Source of the DNA: Oscillospiraceae bacterium
GTDB taxonomy: Bacteria > Bacillota_A > Clostridia > Oscillospirales > CAG-272
Length of the DNA stretch: 29,191 bases
Assembly (NCBI GenBank): GCA_015064195.1
Contig: SVSO01000009.1
Location: forward strand, 1 to 29,191
Direction: 5' to 3'
The notes under the pieces were generated by a model. That model searched no databases. It was given only the letters and a program-made list of their open reading frames with translations, and was not told where the DNA came from. This document shows positions 7,725 through 15,345 of this stretch, in pieces. The translations under genes and the position numbers were made by a program. Positions within the stretch are counted from its first letter, which is position 1, and every line of letters begins with the position of its first letter.

Positions 7725-7753
7725 TTGTGGAATCCGGGAAAATGTGATATAAT
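7725..7753 (+). promoter_or_regulatory. Promoter of galT
   Basis: TTGTGG (7725-7730), 17 bp, TATAAT (7748-7753), with a TG at 7745-7746 extending the -10. Confidence 0.7.
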
Positions 7754-7797
7754 ATTATAGAATTCTGATTAATTATTCACAAGCGAGGTATTTTACA

Positions 7798-8796
7798 ATG
7801 GCTGAACTCAGATGGAACCCCATGATTAAAGACTGGGTGATGATCGCATCTAACCGTCAGAACCGTCCGCAGATGCCCAAGAACTGGTGTCCCTTCTGCC
7901 CCGGCTCGGGCAAGGTGCCGGACAATTATGACGTCCACGCATACGACAACGACTTCCCCGCACTGACGCAGAATCCGCCGGAGCCGGACGATGTTGCCAC
8001 CGATTTTTACAAGGTGAAGCCCTCCCACGGCAAGTGCGAGGTCATTCTGTTCTCCCCGAATCACACCGGTACATTAAAGGAGCTGTCCGATGCCCATATG
8101 AAGAAGCTGGTGGATCTCTGGTGCGCACGCTTCAACGCCATGAAGGAAGACAAGAAGATCAAGTATGTCTTCATCTTCGAGAACCGCGGCGATGTGGTTG
8201 GCGTTACCATGCCCCATCCCCACGGTCAGATGTACGGCTACTCCGTGCTTCCGAAGAAGATCGAGCTGGAGCTGGATGCGGCCAAGGAGCATTATGAGGA
8301 AAACGACGGCGAGTGTATCTTCTGCCGCATGAACCGCGAGGAGGTCGAATGCGGCCTGCGCGTGATCCATGAGAATGAAGATTTCATCGCCTACATCCCC
8401 TTCTTCGCTGATTATGCATACGGCGTTTACATCGTGGCAAAGACCCACAAGGCTACCATTGCCGATTTCAATGAGCGCGAGAAGGAAAACCTCGGCAAGA
8501 TTATGCGCGATATCGCGGGAATGTACGACAATCTCTTTGATTTCAACTTCCCCTACATGATGTGTATGCACAATGCTCCCGTCAACAACGAGGACGAGAA
8601 GTACGAAGGCCTTGAGAACTTCTACCACTTCCACATCGAGATGTATCCGCCGCTCCGTGCCGCTGACAAGCAGCAGTTCCAGGCATCCAGCGAAACGGGC
8701 GTATGGGCGCACTGCAACCCCACCGCGCCGGAAGAAAAGGCGCAGGAAATGCGGGAAGCTCTGGCGAGATTCCTTGCAAAGAAGGACAACAAGTAA
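7798..8796 (+). CDS. galT: Galactose-1-phosphate uridylyltransferase
   Basis: 332 aa. The enzyme swaps UMP between UDP-glucose and galactose-1-phosphate in the Leloir pathway, through a uridylylated histidine. The family hallmark HPHGQ is at 140-144, with the second His the expected nucleophile. Zinc-type cysteines occur as CPFC at 31-34 and again as IFCRM near 175, as in HIT-superfamily uridylyltransferases. HNAPVN and FHFHIEMYPP in the C-terminal half also fit. GAGG lies 9 nt before the ATG. No galK or galE is adjacent, so galactose metabolism must be completed elsewhere, or the enzyme may act on another sugar-1-phosphate. A terminator follows. Confidence 0.93.
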   Translation: MAELRWNPMIKDWVMIASNRQNRPQMPKNWCPFCPGSGKVPDNYDVHAYDNDFPALTQNPPEPDDVATDFYKVKPSHGKCEVILFSPNHTGTLKELSDAHMKKLVDLWCARFNAMKEDKKIKYVFIFENRGDVVGVTMPHPHGQMYGYSVLPKKIELELDAAKEHYEENDGECIFCRMNREEVECGLRVIHENEDFIAYIPFFADYAYGVYIVAKTHKATIADFNEREKENLGKIMRDIAGMYDNLFDFNFPYMMCMHNAPVNNEDEKYEGLENFYHFHIEMYPPLRAADKQQFQASSETGVWAHCNPTAPEEKAQEMREALARFLAKKDNK

Positions 8797-8806
8797 TTCA
8801 AATTCG

Positions 8807-8843
8807 AGGCGCATTGCTGTTTTCACGGTGATGCGCCTTTTTC
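8807..8843 (+). terminator. Terminator after galT
   Basis: AGGCGCAT (8807-8814) pairs with ATGCGCCT (8832-8839), followed by a T run to 8843. The loop is long (17 nt). It ends only 16 nt before the next gene's start. Confidence 0.7.
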
Positions 8844-8859
8844 AAAAGGAGGACACCCC

Positions 8860-9702
8860 ATGCCCCGGAAAATCAGCATCCTGACCCTGCTTGACATTGT
8901 GACCGGCGAGACGACGGAGCTTGCCCGGTTTGAAGGTGTGATCGAAGCACCGTTTTTTCACGGCGACGGCGAGATCTTCTATAACGCCGACGGCCGGATG
9001 TACCGATTCTCCATGGCGGATGGCAGCATCGCGCAGATCCCCACCGGAGACTGCATCCGCTGCAACAATGACCATGTGCCATCCCCGGACGGCAGACAGC
9101 TTGCTGTTTCCAACAATGACGACGGCATCGGTTCGCGGATCTATATCCTGAATCTGTACGGTGAGGCAAATCCCCGGCTGATCACGCCGGATGCGCCCAG
9201 CTATCTCCACGGCTGGAGTCCGGACGGAAAAACATTGGCCTACTGCGCATCCCGAAACGGCGATTACGATGTGTATACGATCCCGGCGGACGGCGGCGAC
9301 GAGATGCGCCTCACCGATGAGCCGGGACTTGACGACGGGCCGGAATATTCGCCGGACGGACGGTATATTTATTTTAATTCGGTAAGGTGCGGGACGATGG
9401 AATGCTTCCGCATGGATGCGGACGGAAAGAATCCCATCCGTCTGACGGACAATGGCCGCAACAACTGGTTCCCCCATATTTCACCCGACGGCTCGGTCAT
9501 CGCTTACATATCCTACGATCCCCGCGAGGTGGAGCCGGGCAATCATCCGCCGGACAAAAATGTGGAGATCCGCCGCATGGATCCCGACGGCAGCGGCGAT
9601 ACCTGCGTCGTGAAATTTTTCGGCGGTCAAGGCTCGCTCAATGTGAACTCGTGGATGCCTGACAGCCGCCATCTCGCCTTTGTGCGGTATGAATATCAAT
9701 AA
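8860..9702 (+). CDS. TolB-like beta-propeller (PD40 repeat) protein
   Basis: 280 aa with at least four PD40-type blades, each carrying an SPDG-like turn: PSPDGRQLAVS, WSPDGKTLAYCAS, YSPDGRYIYFNS and ISPDGSVIAYIS, and a degenerate MPDSRHLAFV at the end. This is the fold of TolB and of the propellers in prolyl oligopeptidases, but no peptidase domain follows. There is no signal peptide, so it should be cytoplasmic, unlike true TolB. Function is unknown; such proteins often bind proteins or sugars. A very strong AAAAGGAGG site precedes the ATG. No promoter of its own is seen in the 63-nt gap after galT, so expression may need read-through of the galT terminator. Confidence 0.8.
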   Translation: MPRKISILTLLDIVTGETTELARFEGVIEAPFFHGDGEIFYNADGRMYRFSMADGSIAQIPTGDCIRCNNDHVPSPDGRQLAVSNNDDGIGSRIYILNLYGEANPRLITPDAPSYLHGWSPDGKTLAYCASRNGDYDVYTIPADGGDEMRLTDEPGLDDGPEYSPDGRYIYFNSVRCGTMECFRMDADGKNPIRLTDNGRNNWFPHISPDGSVIAYISYDPREVEPGNHPPDKNVEIRRMDPDGSGDTCVVKFFGGQGSLNVNSWMPDSRHLAFVRYEYQ

Positions 9703-9705
9703 ACG

Positions 9706-9738
9706 AAAACAGGGACTGCATGACAGTCCCTGTTTTTT
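9706..9738. terminator. Bidirectional terminator
   Basis: ACAGGGACTG (9709-9718) pairs with CAGTCCCTGT (9724-9733), extended by AAAA/TTTT tracts, between the convergent propeller and DUF6062-like genes. Confidence 0.88.
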
Positions 9739-10453
9739 ACTTATCCACACCTCTGTGAAGATCGCCGGAGGTGAATTTGATGGCGCGCTCCACGGCGTCC
9801 TTGGCATTGCCCCACGGCTCGGCATCATAGCGGTAGTCGAACTTCTTGCAGAACCAGCTCACGTCTCCCCGAAGCTCGTCAAAATAGGTGTTGACGATGC
9901 CGGAAACTTCCTTGTAAAAATCGCCGAACAGCTTCTTTGACAGTCCGCGGCGGCCGAATTCCACAAATTTGCGGTAATGGGGCAGGCAGATGTAAGGCTG
10001 TGCGCGCAGTTTTTCCCGGAATGCGGGATCCTGATCGTACAGCAGCACCGCGGTTTCAAACATTTTCGTCAGTGAGAATTCGATGCGCCCGCAGACATAG
10101 CAGGTCTCCTCCAGCTTGCCGAGGCGATTCATGGCCTCAACACCAACGCCCTTGAGTGCCGCCAGACCCTTGCCGTTTGTCTCACCGCGCAGCTGATCGA
10201 GATGGCTCTCCAGCATGAGTGCCATGCCGAGACGGTTCTTGCGGGTGAACATCATGTCATAATGGGTTTTGCAGAAGCCCTGCTCGTTGGTTTTGATGCG
10301 GACATCCGGTTCCATCATGGACGCGCCGAGGATCAGCTCCAGCTCGTTTTCTTCAAGACGATTGTACAGCGTGCAGAAGGGACATCCGCAGGACGGGTCT
10401 GCCTGGGATGCTTCAAATGCTTCGTTGACCGGTATTGTGTATATTTTCTCCAT
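9737..10453 (-). CDS. DUF6062-like Cys/His-rich protein
   Basis: 238 aa from the ATG at 10453, which has AAGGAG 9 nt upstream; a GTG six codons earlier overlaps that site. I recognise it only as resembling DUF6062 proteins of Clostridia. The notable feature is a repeated metal-binding pattern: CxxC at 24-27 then CxxH at 61-64, and CxxC at 118-121 then CxxH at 156-159, with nearly equal spacing (34 and 35 residues). This suggests two zinc or iron sites from an internal duplication. The rest is helical and charged. It is cytoplasmic with no membrane segment. It is divergent from the ogg operon, with overlapping promoters. The name is tentative. Confidence 0.7.
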   Translation of the reverse strand: MEKIYTIPVNEAFEASQADPSCGCPFCTLYNRLEENELELILGASMMEPDVRIKTNEQGFCKTHYDMMFTRKNRLGMALMLESHLDQLRGETNGKGLAALKGVGVEAMNRLGKLEETCYVCGRIEFSLTKMFETAVLLYDQDPAFREKLRAQPYICLPHYRKFVEFGRRGLSKKLFGDFYKEVSGIVNTYFDELRGDVSWFCKKFDYRYDAEPWGNAKDAVERAIKFTSGDLHRGVDK

Positions 10454-10475
10454 TGCAAAAATCTCCTTCACGATA

Positions 10476-10504
10476 TTGACTTACTTCTATTATAATGGTA
10501 TAAT
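10476..10504 (+). promoter_or_regulatory. Promoter of the ogg operon
   Basis: TTGACT (10476-10481), 17 bp, TATAAT (10499-10504). It interleaves with the opposite promoter at 10489-10517. Confidence 0.8.
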
Positions 10505-10517
10505 TAAAATAATGCAA
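10489..10517 (-). promoter_or_regulatory. Promoter of the DUF6062-like gene
   Basis: On the minus strand TTGCAT (10517-10512), 17 bp, TATAAT (10494-10489). Confidence 0.8.
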
Positions 10518-10527
10518 GAGGAATTTT

Positions 10528-11469
10528 ATGAATATTTCGGAGAAATACATGAAAACCGTGGAAAATACATACACAGTCACAGAATTCCATGTGGATGACG
10601 TGCCATGCGTGCGCCTTGATGGGCTGGAATACTTCAATATTTCCCAGATCTTCGACTGCGGACAATGCTTCCGATTCGATCCGGCGGAGAATCCCCGTCA
10701 CGCGGCGGAATTTGCGGGCGTGGCCATGGGCCGCTGCCTGCGCATCGGGCAGGACTCCCCCGATTCTGCGGTGCTGTATCACACAACTGCAGCGGAATTT
10801 GAAGCGGTCTGGAAGCATTATTTCGCGCTGGATGCGGATTATGCCGCCATCCGCGCCGATATTGCCGCCCGGTTCAGCCACGCATCCGGCGGCAGAGAGG
10901 GCATCATCCGGGACGCCATGGAATGCGGACGGGGCATCCGCATTCTGCGTCAGGAGCCGTGGGAGACGGTCTGCTCCTTTATTATCTCCCAGAACAACAA
11001 CATTCCGCGCATCAAAAAGATCATTGCCGCCCTCTGCCGCACCTACGGGGAAGCGATCCTTGCAGACGGCGGGGTTCATTATGCATTTCCAACGCCCGAA
11101 GCAGTGGCGGAGGCGGGTATTGACGCGATCTTCGCCCTTCGTACCGGATTCCGGGCGAAATATCTCCATGATGCCGCAGTGCGGACGGTATCGGGCGAGC
11201 TGGATTTTGCCGCTGTTTCTCGTGCAACGCCGGAGGAAGCGGAACAGCTTCTCTGTCAGGTGAAGGGCATCGGACCGAAGGTGGCCGCCTGCGCTATGCT
11301 GTTCGGCTTTGACAAGACCGAAGCGTTTCCGGTGGATGTGTGGATGAAGCGGGTGCTGGAGCGGCATTATCCGGAGGGGCTGGATGTGCAGGCACTGGGA
11401 CGCTATGCAGGCATTGCACAGCAGTATTTATTCTATTATGAACGGTATGTGAGCGAACATGAACTATAA
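10528..11469 (+). CDS. ogg: 8-oxoguanine DNA glycosylase/AP lyase
   Basis: 313 aa. The enzyme excises 8-oxoguanine from DNA. The N-terminal domain has FDCGQCFRF (42-50), as in OGG1-type enzymes, and the helix-hairpin-helix-GPD motif is intact: VKGIGPKVAACAM with catalytic K251, then PVDVW with D270. SQNNNIPRIKKII (154-166) is also typical. AGAGG precedes the ATG at 10528; an ATG seven codons later also has GGAG upstream, so the exact start is uncertain. The last 11 bp overlap the kinase gene. Linkage with a kinase and an aminoacylase has no obvious repair logic. Confidence 0.93.
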   Translation: MNISEKYMKTVENTYTVTEFHVDDVPCVRLDGLEYFNISQIFDCGQCFRFDPAENPRHAAEFAGVAMGRCLRIGQDSPDSAVLYHTTAAEFEAVWKHYFALDADYAAIRADIAARFSHASGGREGIIRDAMECGRGIRILRQEPWETVCSFIISQNNNIPRIKKIIAALCRTYGEAILADGGVHYAFPTPEAVAEAGIDAIFALRTGFRAKYLHDAAVRTVSGELDFAAVSRATPEEAEQLLCQVKGIGPKVAACAMLFGFDKTEAFPVDVWMKRVLERHYPEGLDVQALGRYAGIAQQYLFYYERYVSEHEL

Positions 11470-12424
11470 GATAAAAGACGACCTGCGTGCTTCCCTCGGC
11501 ATCGACTGCCGCGAGGTGACACCGGTGGAAGGCGGCTGGCTGAACAAAAAATGGAAAGCGGAGACAGATCGCGGCACACTGCTCATCAAGCAGTACAGCC
11601 ACAAGCGGTTCAGTCTTGCCGGCATCGATCAGATCGAAGCGGCACTTTTCCGGCAGATGAAGTTAGCGGAGGATGGACTGCCATGCCCGCGTATTTTCAC
11701 CATTGACGGCCATCCCATAAGGCGATTGAACGATGATATCGCCTATATGGTGATGGAATTCTGCCCCGGTGTGACGGGGGATGTGGGCAGTGTCACCGAA
11801 AAACAGCTTGTAACCCTCGGCCATGTCACGGCACAGATGAAGCGGGGATTTGCCGCCATGGATCCCGTCGGTGCGAAGGATTATCCCATGGACTGCGGCG
11901 CACGGTATGCTGAGCTGCTTGACAATTACCGCAGGCATACGGACAGGCTGACGGATGATGCGCCGGAGGAATACCGCCGGGCACTGTCGGCGCAGGAGAA
12001 GATCCTCCAATGGCTGTCACCGGCGTATTTTGCGGGACTTGCAAAAGGATTGGCTCACGAGGACTTTTCGCCGGATAATATGCTCTTTGACGCGACCGGC
12101 GTGACGGCGATCCTCGATTTCGACCGATGCCGGTACGGGTTCGTTCTGCACGACATCGGACGGATCCTCATGTCGCTGGCATTTTCGGACGGCGTGCTGG
12201 ATGTGAGCCGGATCCGCGCATTTATGGCGGGATACCGGGAGCTTATGCCGCTGACCGATGCCGATATCGCTGATGCACTGCGCGTGACATGGTGCGTGGA
12301 GGTCATGTGGTGGATCCAGCCGGGACTCTGGCGGGATCCGAAGCCCAAGCTCCGCCGCTTCCGGGACGAGCTTTGCTGGCTGACGGAAAATTTTACACGG
12401 CTTGATGCGTGGAATCATATATAA
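11459..12424 (+). CDS. APH-family phosphotransferase (CotS/choline-kinase-like)
   Basis: 321 aa kinase-like fold. K44 in LLIKQY is the likely ATP lysine, the catalytic loop is HEDFSPDN at 200-207, and the metal-binding DFD is at 220-222. These residues are all in place, so it should be active. The family phosphorylates aminoglycosides, choline, homoserine, thiamine and other small hydroxyl compounds; sequence alone does not give the substrate. In spore formers such proteins are often annotated CotS-like. It overlaps ogg by 11 bp and its stop codon is merged with the binding site of the next gene (TAAGGAG), so all three genes are translationally coupled. Confidence 0.82.
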   Translation: MNYKIKDDLRASLGIDCREVTPVEGGWLNKKWKAETDRGTLLIKQYSHKRFSLAGIDQIEAALFRQMKLAEDGLPCPRIFTIDGHPIRRLNDDIAYMVMEFCPGVTGDVGSVTEKQLVTLGHVTAQMKRGFAAMDPVGAKDYPMDCGARYAELLDNYRRHTDRLTDDAPEEYRRALSAQEKILQWLSPAYFAGLAKGLAHEDFSPDNMLFDATGVTAILDFDRCRYGFVLHDIGRILMSLAFSDGVLDVSRIRAFMAGYRELMPLTDADIADALRVTWCVEVMWWIQPGLWRDPKPKLRRFRDELCWLTENFTRLDAWNHI

Positions 12425-12436
12425 GGAGAGATGAAA

Positions 12437-13924
12437 ATGTACGATCTGATTATCAAAAACGGAAAAATTATTGACGGCACGGGAAGTCCGGCGCTTCTTG
12501 CGGATGTGGCGGTAAACGGCGGCAAGATCGTCCGCGTTGCCCGCGGGATCAAAGAGGATGCGGCACAGGTGATTGATGCATCGGGGCTGGCAGTCACCCC
12601 GGGCTTCATCGATTCCCACAGCCATGCGGACAGCGCGGTGCTGAAATATCCCGCACAGGCGGCGAAAATCGAACAGGGCATCACGACCTCCATCGCCGGT
12701 CAGTGCGGCACATCGCCCATGCCTATGGGGGATTTCTTTGAAAAAGCCAAGGCTATTCCGCAGGGTGCAAATATTGCGGTATTTGCCGGTCACGGTGCTC
12801 TGCGCAGAGAAGCGATGGGTGCGGAAAACCGTCCGGCAACACCGGAGGAGATCGAAAAAATGAAGGCACTTCTCCGCGACTGCATGGAGCACGGCGCATT
12901 GGGCATCTCCTTCGGACTGATCTATGCGCCCAGCTGTTACGCCGACACGGCGGAGCTGACAGAGCTTGCCAAGGTGGTGGCCGAATACGACGGTATAGCG
13001 GCGGCGCATATCCGCAATGAAGGAGACACGCTGGTGCAGGCAGTGGAGGAATTTATCTCAATCATCCGCACGGCCGGCATCCGCGGCGTCATTTCCCATC
13101 ACAAAGCGGCGGGTAAGAACAACTGGGGCAAGGTGACGCATACCCTGCGCATGATGGAAGCGGCCAATGCAGAGGGCGTGGAGGTTTACTGCGATGTGTA
13201 TCCCTATACCGCCAGCAGTACCACGATCGCCGCACGGTTCGCTCCGTCAGCCTATCATTCCGGCGGCATTGGAGCACTGGCCGACCGTCTGCACGATCCG
13301 GAAATCCGTGCTGAAATCCGGGAATACATGACAAGTACATGGGGCAATGATTATAAATGGGTGCTGATCACCGGATGCAAGGCCTATCCCCAGTATGTGG
13401 GAAAAACACTGGAGGAGGCGGCATTGCTTCACGGCAAGGACTGTGCCGATACCGTCATGGATATGATCGCTGACAGCAGAGCGGCCGGAAATGCCTGCTA
13501 CTTCACCATGTGTGAGGAGGATGTGGAGACGGTGATGGCCTATCCTCGTGCCATGATCTGCACCGATTCCAGCACATCGGAGGTGTACGGCTTCCATCAT
13601 CCCCGTGTGTGCGGCTCATTCCCGCGGGTTCTGGGACGCTATGTGCGGGAGCGCGGTGTCACCACACTGCCGGAGATGATCCGCAAGATGACCTCCATGC
13701 CGGCGGCGGTCTACGGACTCACGGGAAAGGGACTCATCCGCGAAGGCTTTGATGCGGATATCTGCATCTTCGATCCCGATACCATCATCGACCGGGCGGA
13801 GTATCTCGAGCCGAAGAATCGCGCGGAGGGTCTGCATTATGTTCTGGTGGGCGGTGAGGTCGTCGTCGAAAATGCTGCTGCCAACGGCAAATGCTGCGGC
13901 AGAGTCCTGCTGCGGAATGAATAA
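12437..13924 (+). CDS. N-acyl-D-amino-acid deacylase family amidohydrolase
   Basis: 495 aa, normal for D-aminoacylases. The start is the ATG at 12437, 7-8 nt after AAGGAG; the ATG two codons earlier is too close. The amidohydrolase metal site shows as GFIDSHSHAD (H61, H63) and the D-aminoacylase cysteine as GQCGTSPMP (C90). AAHIRNEGD, ISHHKAAG and CTDSS (the catalytic Asp region) complete the set, followed by HPRVCGSFPRVLGRYVRE, a family hallmark. The enzyme removes acyl groups from N-acyl-D-amino acids; a D-amino-acid dipeptide or wall fragment is also possible. It ends the ogg-kinase operon. Confidence 0.9.
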   Translation: MYDLIIKNGKIIDGTGSPALLADVAVNGGKIVRVARGIKEDAAQVIDASGLAVTPGFIDSHSHADSAVLKYPAQAAKIEQGITTSIAGQCGTSPMPMGDFFEKAKAIPQGANIAVFAGHGALRREAMGAENRPATPEEIEKMKALLRDCMEHGALGISFGLIYAPSCYADTAELTELAKVVAEYDGIAAAHIRNEGDTLVQAVEEFISIIRTAGIRGVISHHKAAGKNNWGKVTHTLRMMEAANAEGVEVYCDVYPYTASSTTIAARFAPSAYHSGGIGALADRLHDPEIRAEIREYMTSTWGNDYKWVLITGCKAYPQYVGKTLEEAALLHGKDCADTVMDMIADSRAAGNACYFTMCEEDVETVMAYPRAMICTDSSTSEVYGFHHPRVCGSFPRVLGRYVRERGVTTLPEMIRKMTSMPAAVYGLTGKGLIREGFDADICIFDPDTIIDRAEYLEPKNRAEGLHYVLVGGEVVVENAAANGKCCGRVLLRNE

Positions 13925-13929
13925 TCACG

Positions 13930-13959
13930 ATGGGGCTGCGGATGCGGCCCCATTTTTTT
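13930..13959 (+). terminator. Terminator of the ogg-kinase-deacylase operon
   Basis: ATGGGGC (13930-13936) pairs with GCCCCAT (13947-13953), with an inner GC/GC pairing, followed by seven T. Confidence 0.88.
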
Positions 13960-13969
13960 GCCAAAACCA

Positions 13970-13998
13970 TTGACAAGCGTTATAAAATATGCTATAAT
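13970..13998 (+). promoter_or_regulatory. Consensus promoter of the PadR/DUF2812 operon
   Basis: TTGACA (13970-13975), 17 bp, TATAAT (13993-13998). Confidence 0.88.
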
Positions 13999-14017
13999 TA
14001 TATCGGAAGCCGATATA
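13999..14017. promoter_or_regulatory. Candidate PadR operator
   Basis: TATATCGG and CCGATATA form a perfect 8-3-8 inverted repeat directly after the -10 box, covering the transcription start. Position and symmetry fit a dimeric repressor controlling its own operon. Confidence 0.7.
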
Positions 14018-14041
14018 ACGGCGGACGATAAAGGAGGACAT

Positions 14042-14371
14042 ATGACACAGATTGCATTGACAGAGGCGGTGTATTATATCCTGCTCTCGCTGACGAAGGT
14101 GCGGCATGGTTACGGCATCATGCAGGATGTGGAGGAGCTGTCGGGCGGCAGAGTGCATCTGGCGGCGGGAACGCTGTACGGCGCGCTGACCGCTCTGCTG
14201 ACCAAGGGCTGGATCGCCGCATTGCCGGGAGAGCGGGACAGCCGCAAAAAAGAGTACACCATCACAGCGGAGGGCAGAGAAGTTCTTCAGGCGGAGCTTG
14301 TCCGGCTGAAGGAGCTTTGCGCAAACGGAGAAAAAATATTGGGAGGAAACGATGAGAACGGTCATTCATAA
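14042..14371 (+). CDS. PadR family transcriptional regulator
   Basis: 109 aa from the ATG at 14042, which follows AAGGAGG. The winged-helix domain reads LTEAVYYILLSLTKVRHGYGIMQDVEEL, then GTLYGALTALLTKGWI and the wing RKKEYTITAEGREVL, all standard PadR features. The protein is short and lacks the C-terminal helical domain of subfamily 1, so it is a minimal PadR-s2 type dimer. It probably represses its own operon through the inverted repeat over its start site and responds to an unknown effector. Its end overlaps the DUF2812 gene by 20 bp. Confidence 0.93.
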   Translation: MTQIALTEAVYYILLSLTKVRHGYGIMQDVEELSGGRVHLAAGTLYGALTALLTKGWIAALPGERDSRKKEYTITAEGREVLQAELVRLKELCANGEKILGGNDENGHS

Positions 14372-14891
14372 GCTATTCTGGGCATGGGATTTTGATAAGG
14401 AAGAAGCGTGGCTGAACGAAATGGCGGCGCGCGGACTGGCGATGGTCAGCTACGGCTTCTGCCGGTATGAGTTTGAGCCGTGTCAGCCGGGGGAATACAG
14501 CATCCGCATTCAGCTGCTGGATGAGCTTCCCGCACATCCGGAGAGCGGCGCGTATCTGAAATTTCTGGAGGAAACCGGTGCGGAGCAGGTCGGCTCATGG
14601 CTGCGCTGGGTCTATCTGCGCAAAAAAACATCGGACGGCCCCTTCGAGCTGTTCTCCGACAACAAATCCAAGGTGCGCCATCTCACCGGGATCATTACGC
14701 TGATCTCGGTCATCACCGCCATCAATTTCGCCGCGGGCGGATATAATATTTTTCTGTATTTTCTATACCGAATCCCCGCGACGCTGCTGGGCTGTGTCAA
14801 TCTCGCCCTCGCCGCATTTTTTACCGTCGGTCTTGTCCGGCTGCTTAGGAAGCGAAAGGCACTCCAAACCGATGCCCGGCTTTTCGACTGA
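14352..14891 (+). CDS. DUF2812 domain membrane protein
   Basis: 179 aa. Residues 5-100 match the DUF2812 pattern (KLFWAWDFDKEEAWLNEMAARGLAMVSYG near the start, then FLEETGAEQVGSWLRWVYLRK). Two transmembrane helices follow at about 112-134 and 138-160, ending in a basic cytoplasmic tail. PadR plus DUF2812 is a very common pair in Firmicutes; the membrane protein is thought to sense or relay a signal, but its role is not established. GGGAGG is well placed before the ATG, which lies inside the end of padR. A loose hairpin overlaps the stop but has no T run. Confidence 0.85.
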   Translation: MRTVIHKLFWAWDFDKEEAWLNEMAARGLAMVSYGFCRYEFEPCQPGEYSIRIQLLDELPAHPESGAYLKFLEETGAEQVGSWLRWVYLRKKTSDGPFELFSDNKSKVRHLTGIITLISVITAINFAAGGYNIFLYFLYRIPATLLGCVNLALAAFFTVGLVRLLRKRKALQTDARLFD

Positions 14892-14947
14892 CGGGCATGA
14901 CAAAAGTGTAAATTTTCAATCCTTTGCAATAAAAATCAAAAAAACTC

Positions 14948-14976
14948 TTGCATTATTGAAAAAATTCTGATATAAT
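14948..14976 (+). promoter_or_regulatory. Promoter of the SRP RNA (and probably dnaX)
   Basis: TTGCAT (14948-14953), 17 bp, TATAAT (14971-14976), with TGA before the -10. Transcription should begin near 14983, about 30 nt ahead of the RNA's terminal helix. Confidence 0.85.
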
Positions 14977-15014
14977 ATATTATTGTCGGGGGAAAATACC
15001 CTCCGGCGTTTTAT

Positions 15015-15320
15015 GACAAGCTATAAAATAAGGCCATACCAGCCGGGGAATTAGCGGTGCCTTGTACCTGCAATCCGCTGCAGCAGGGGTGGATTCCTTT
15101 AATAAGGGCTGATTCTGTGTGGTCTGCACGGCAGATGTTATGCGTTGACGGATGGGTCTCGCGCAATCGGAAGCCGTGAACCATGTCAGGTGGGGAACCA
15201 AGCAGCATTAAGCGGTCACTCCGATGTGCCGCGAGGTCGCCTGTCCTGAGCATATGCTGCCGTTCACGCGCATAGACGCAGTTCGAGTTATCGGTGTATG
15301 GTCTTATTTTATAGCTTGTC
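15015..15320 (+). ncRNA. ffs: Signal recognition particle RNA, large Bacillus/Clostridia type
   Basis: The Ffh-binding domain IV is readable at 15185-15206: GTCAGG, a GGGGAACC stem with GGAA tetraloop, then AAGCAGC, and the opposite strand TGTGCCGCGAGG near 15225-15236. Upstream lies the Alu-type 5' domain (GCCGGGG...TGTACCTGCAATCCGCTG, 15042-15075), found in Firmicutes and absent from the short enterobacterial 4.5S RNA. The ends are closed by a 25-bp helix, 15015-15039 with 15296-15320, having a single G.U pair. The RNA joins Ffh to target membrane and secreted proteins to the translocon. Location immediately upstream of dnaX matches B. subtilis scr. Exact processed ends are inferred from the helix. 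Confidence 0.93.
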
Positions 15321-15345
15321 CATCTTTTTGGAAGGACGTGAGGCG

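Noticed and set aside
14872..14898. Hairpin ATGCCCG/CGGGCAT at the end of the DUF2812 gene as a terminator
   Set aside because: The loop is 13 nt, the stem starts inside the coding region and no T run follows.
15298..15345. An ATG start for dnaX at 15298
   Set aside because: It lies inside the 3' arm of the SRP RNA terminal helix and adds residues not seen in DnaX; the TTG at 15346 gives the conserved N-terminus.
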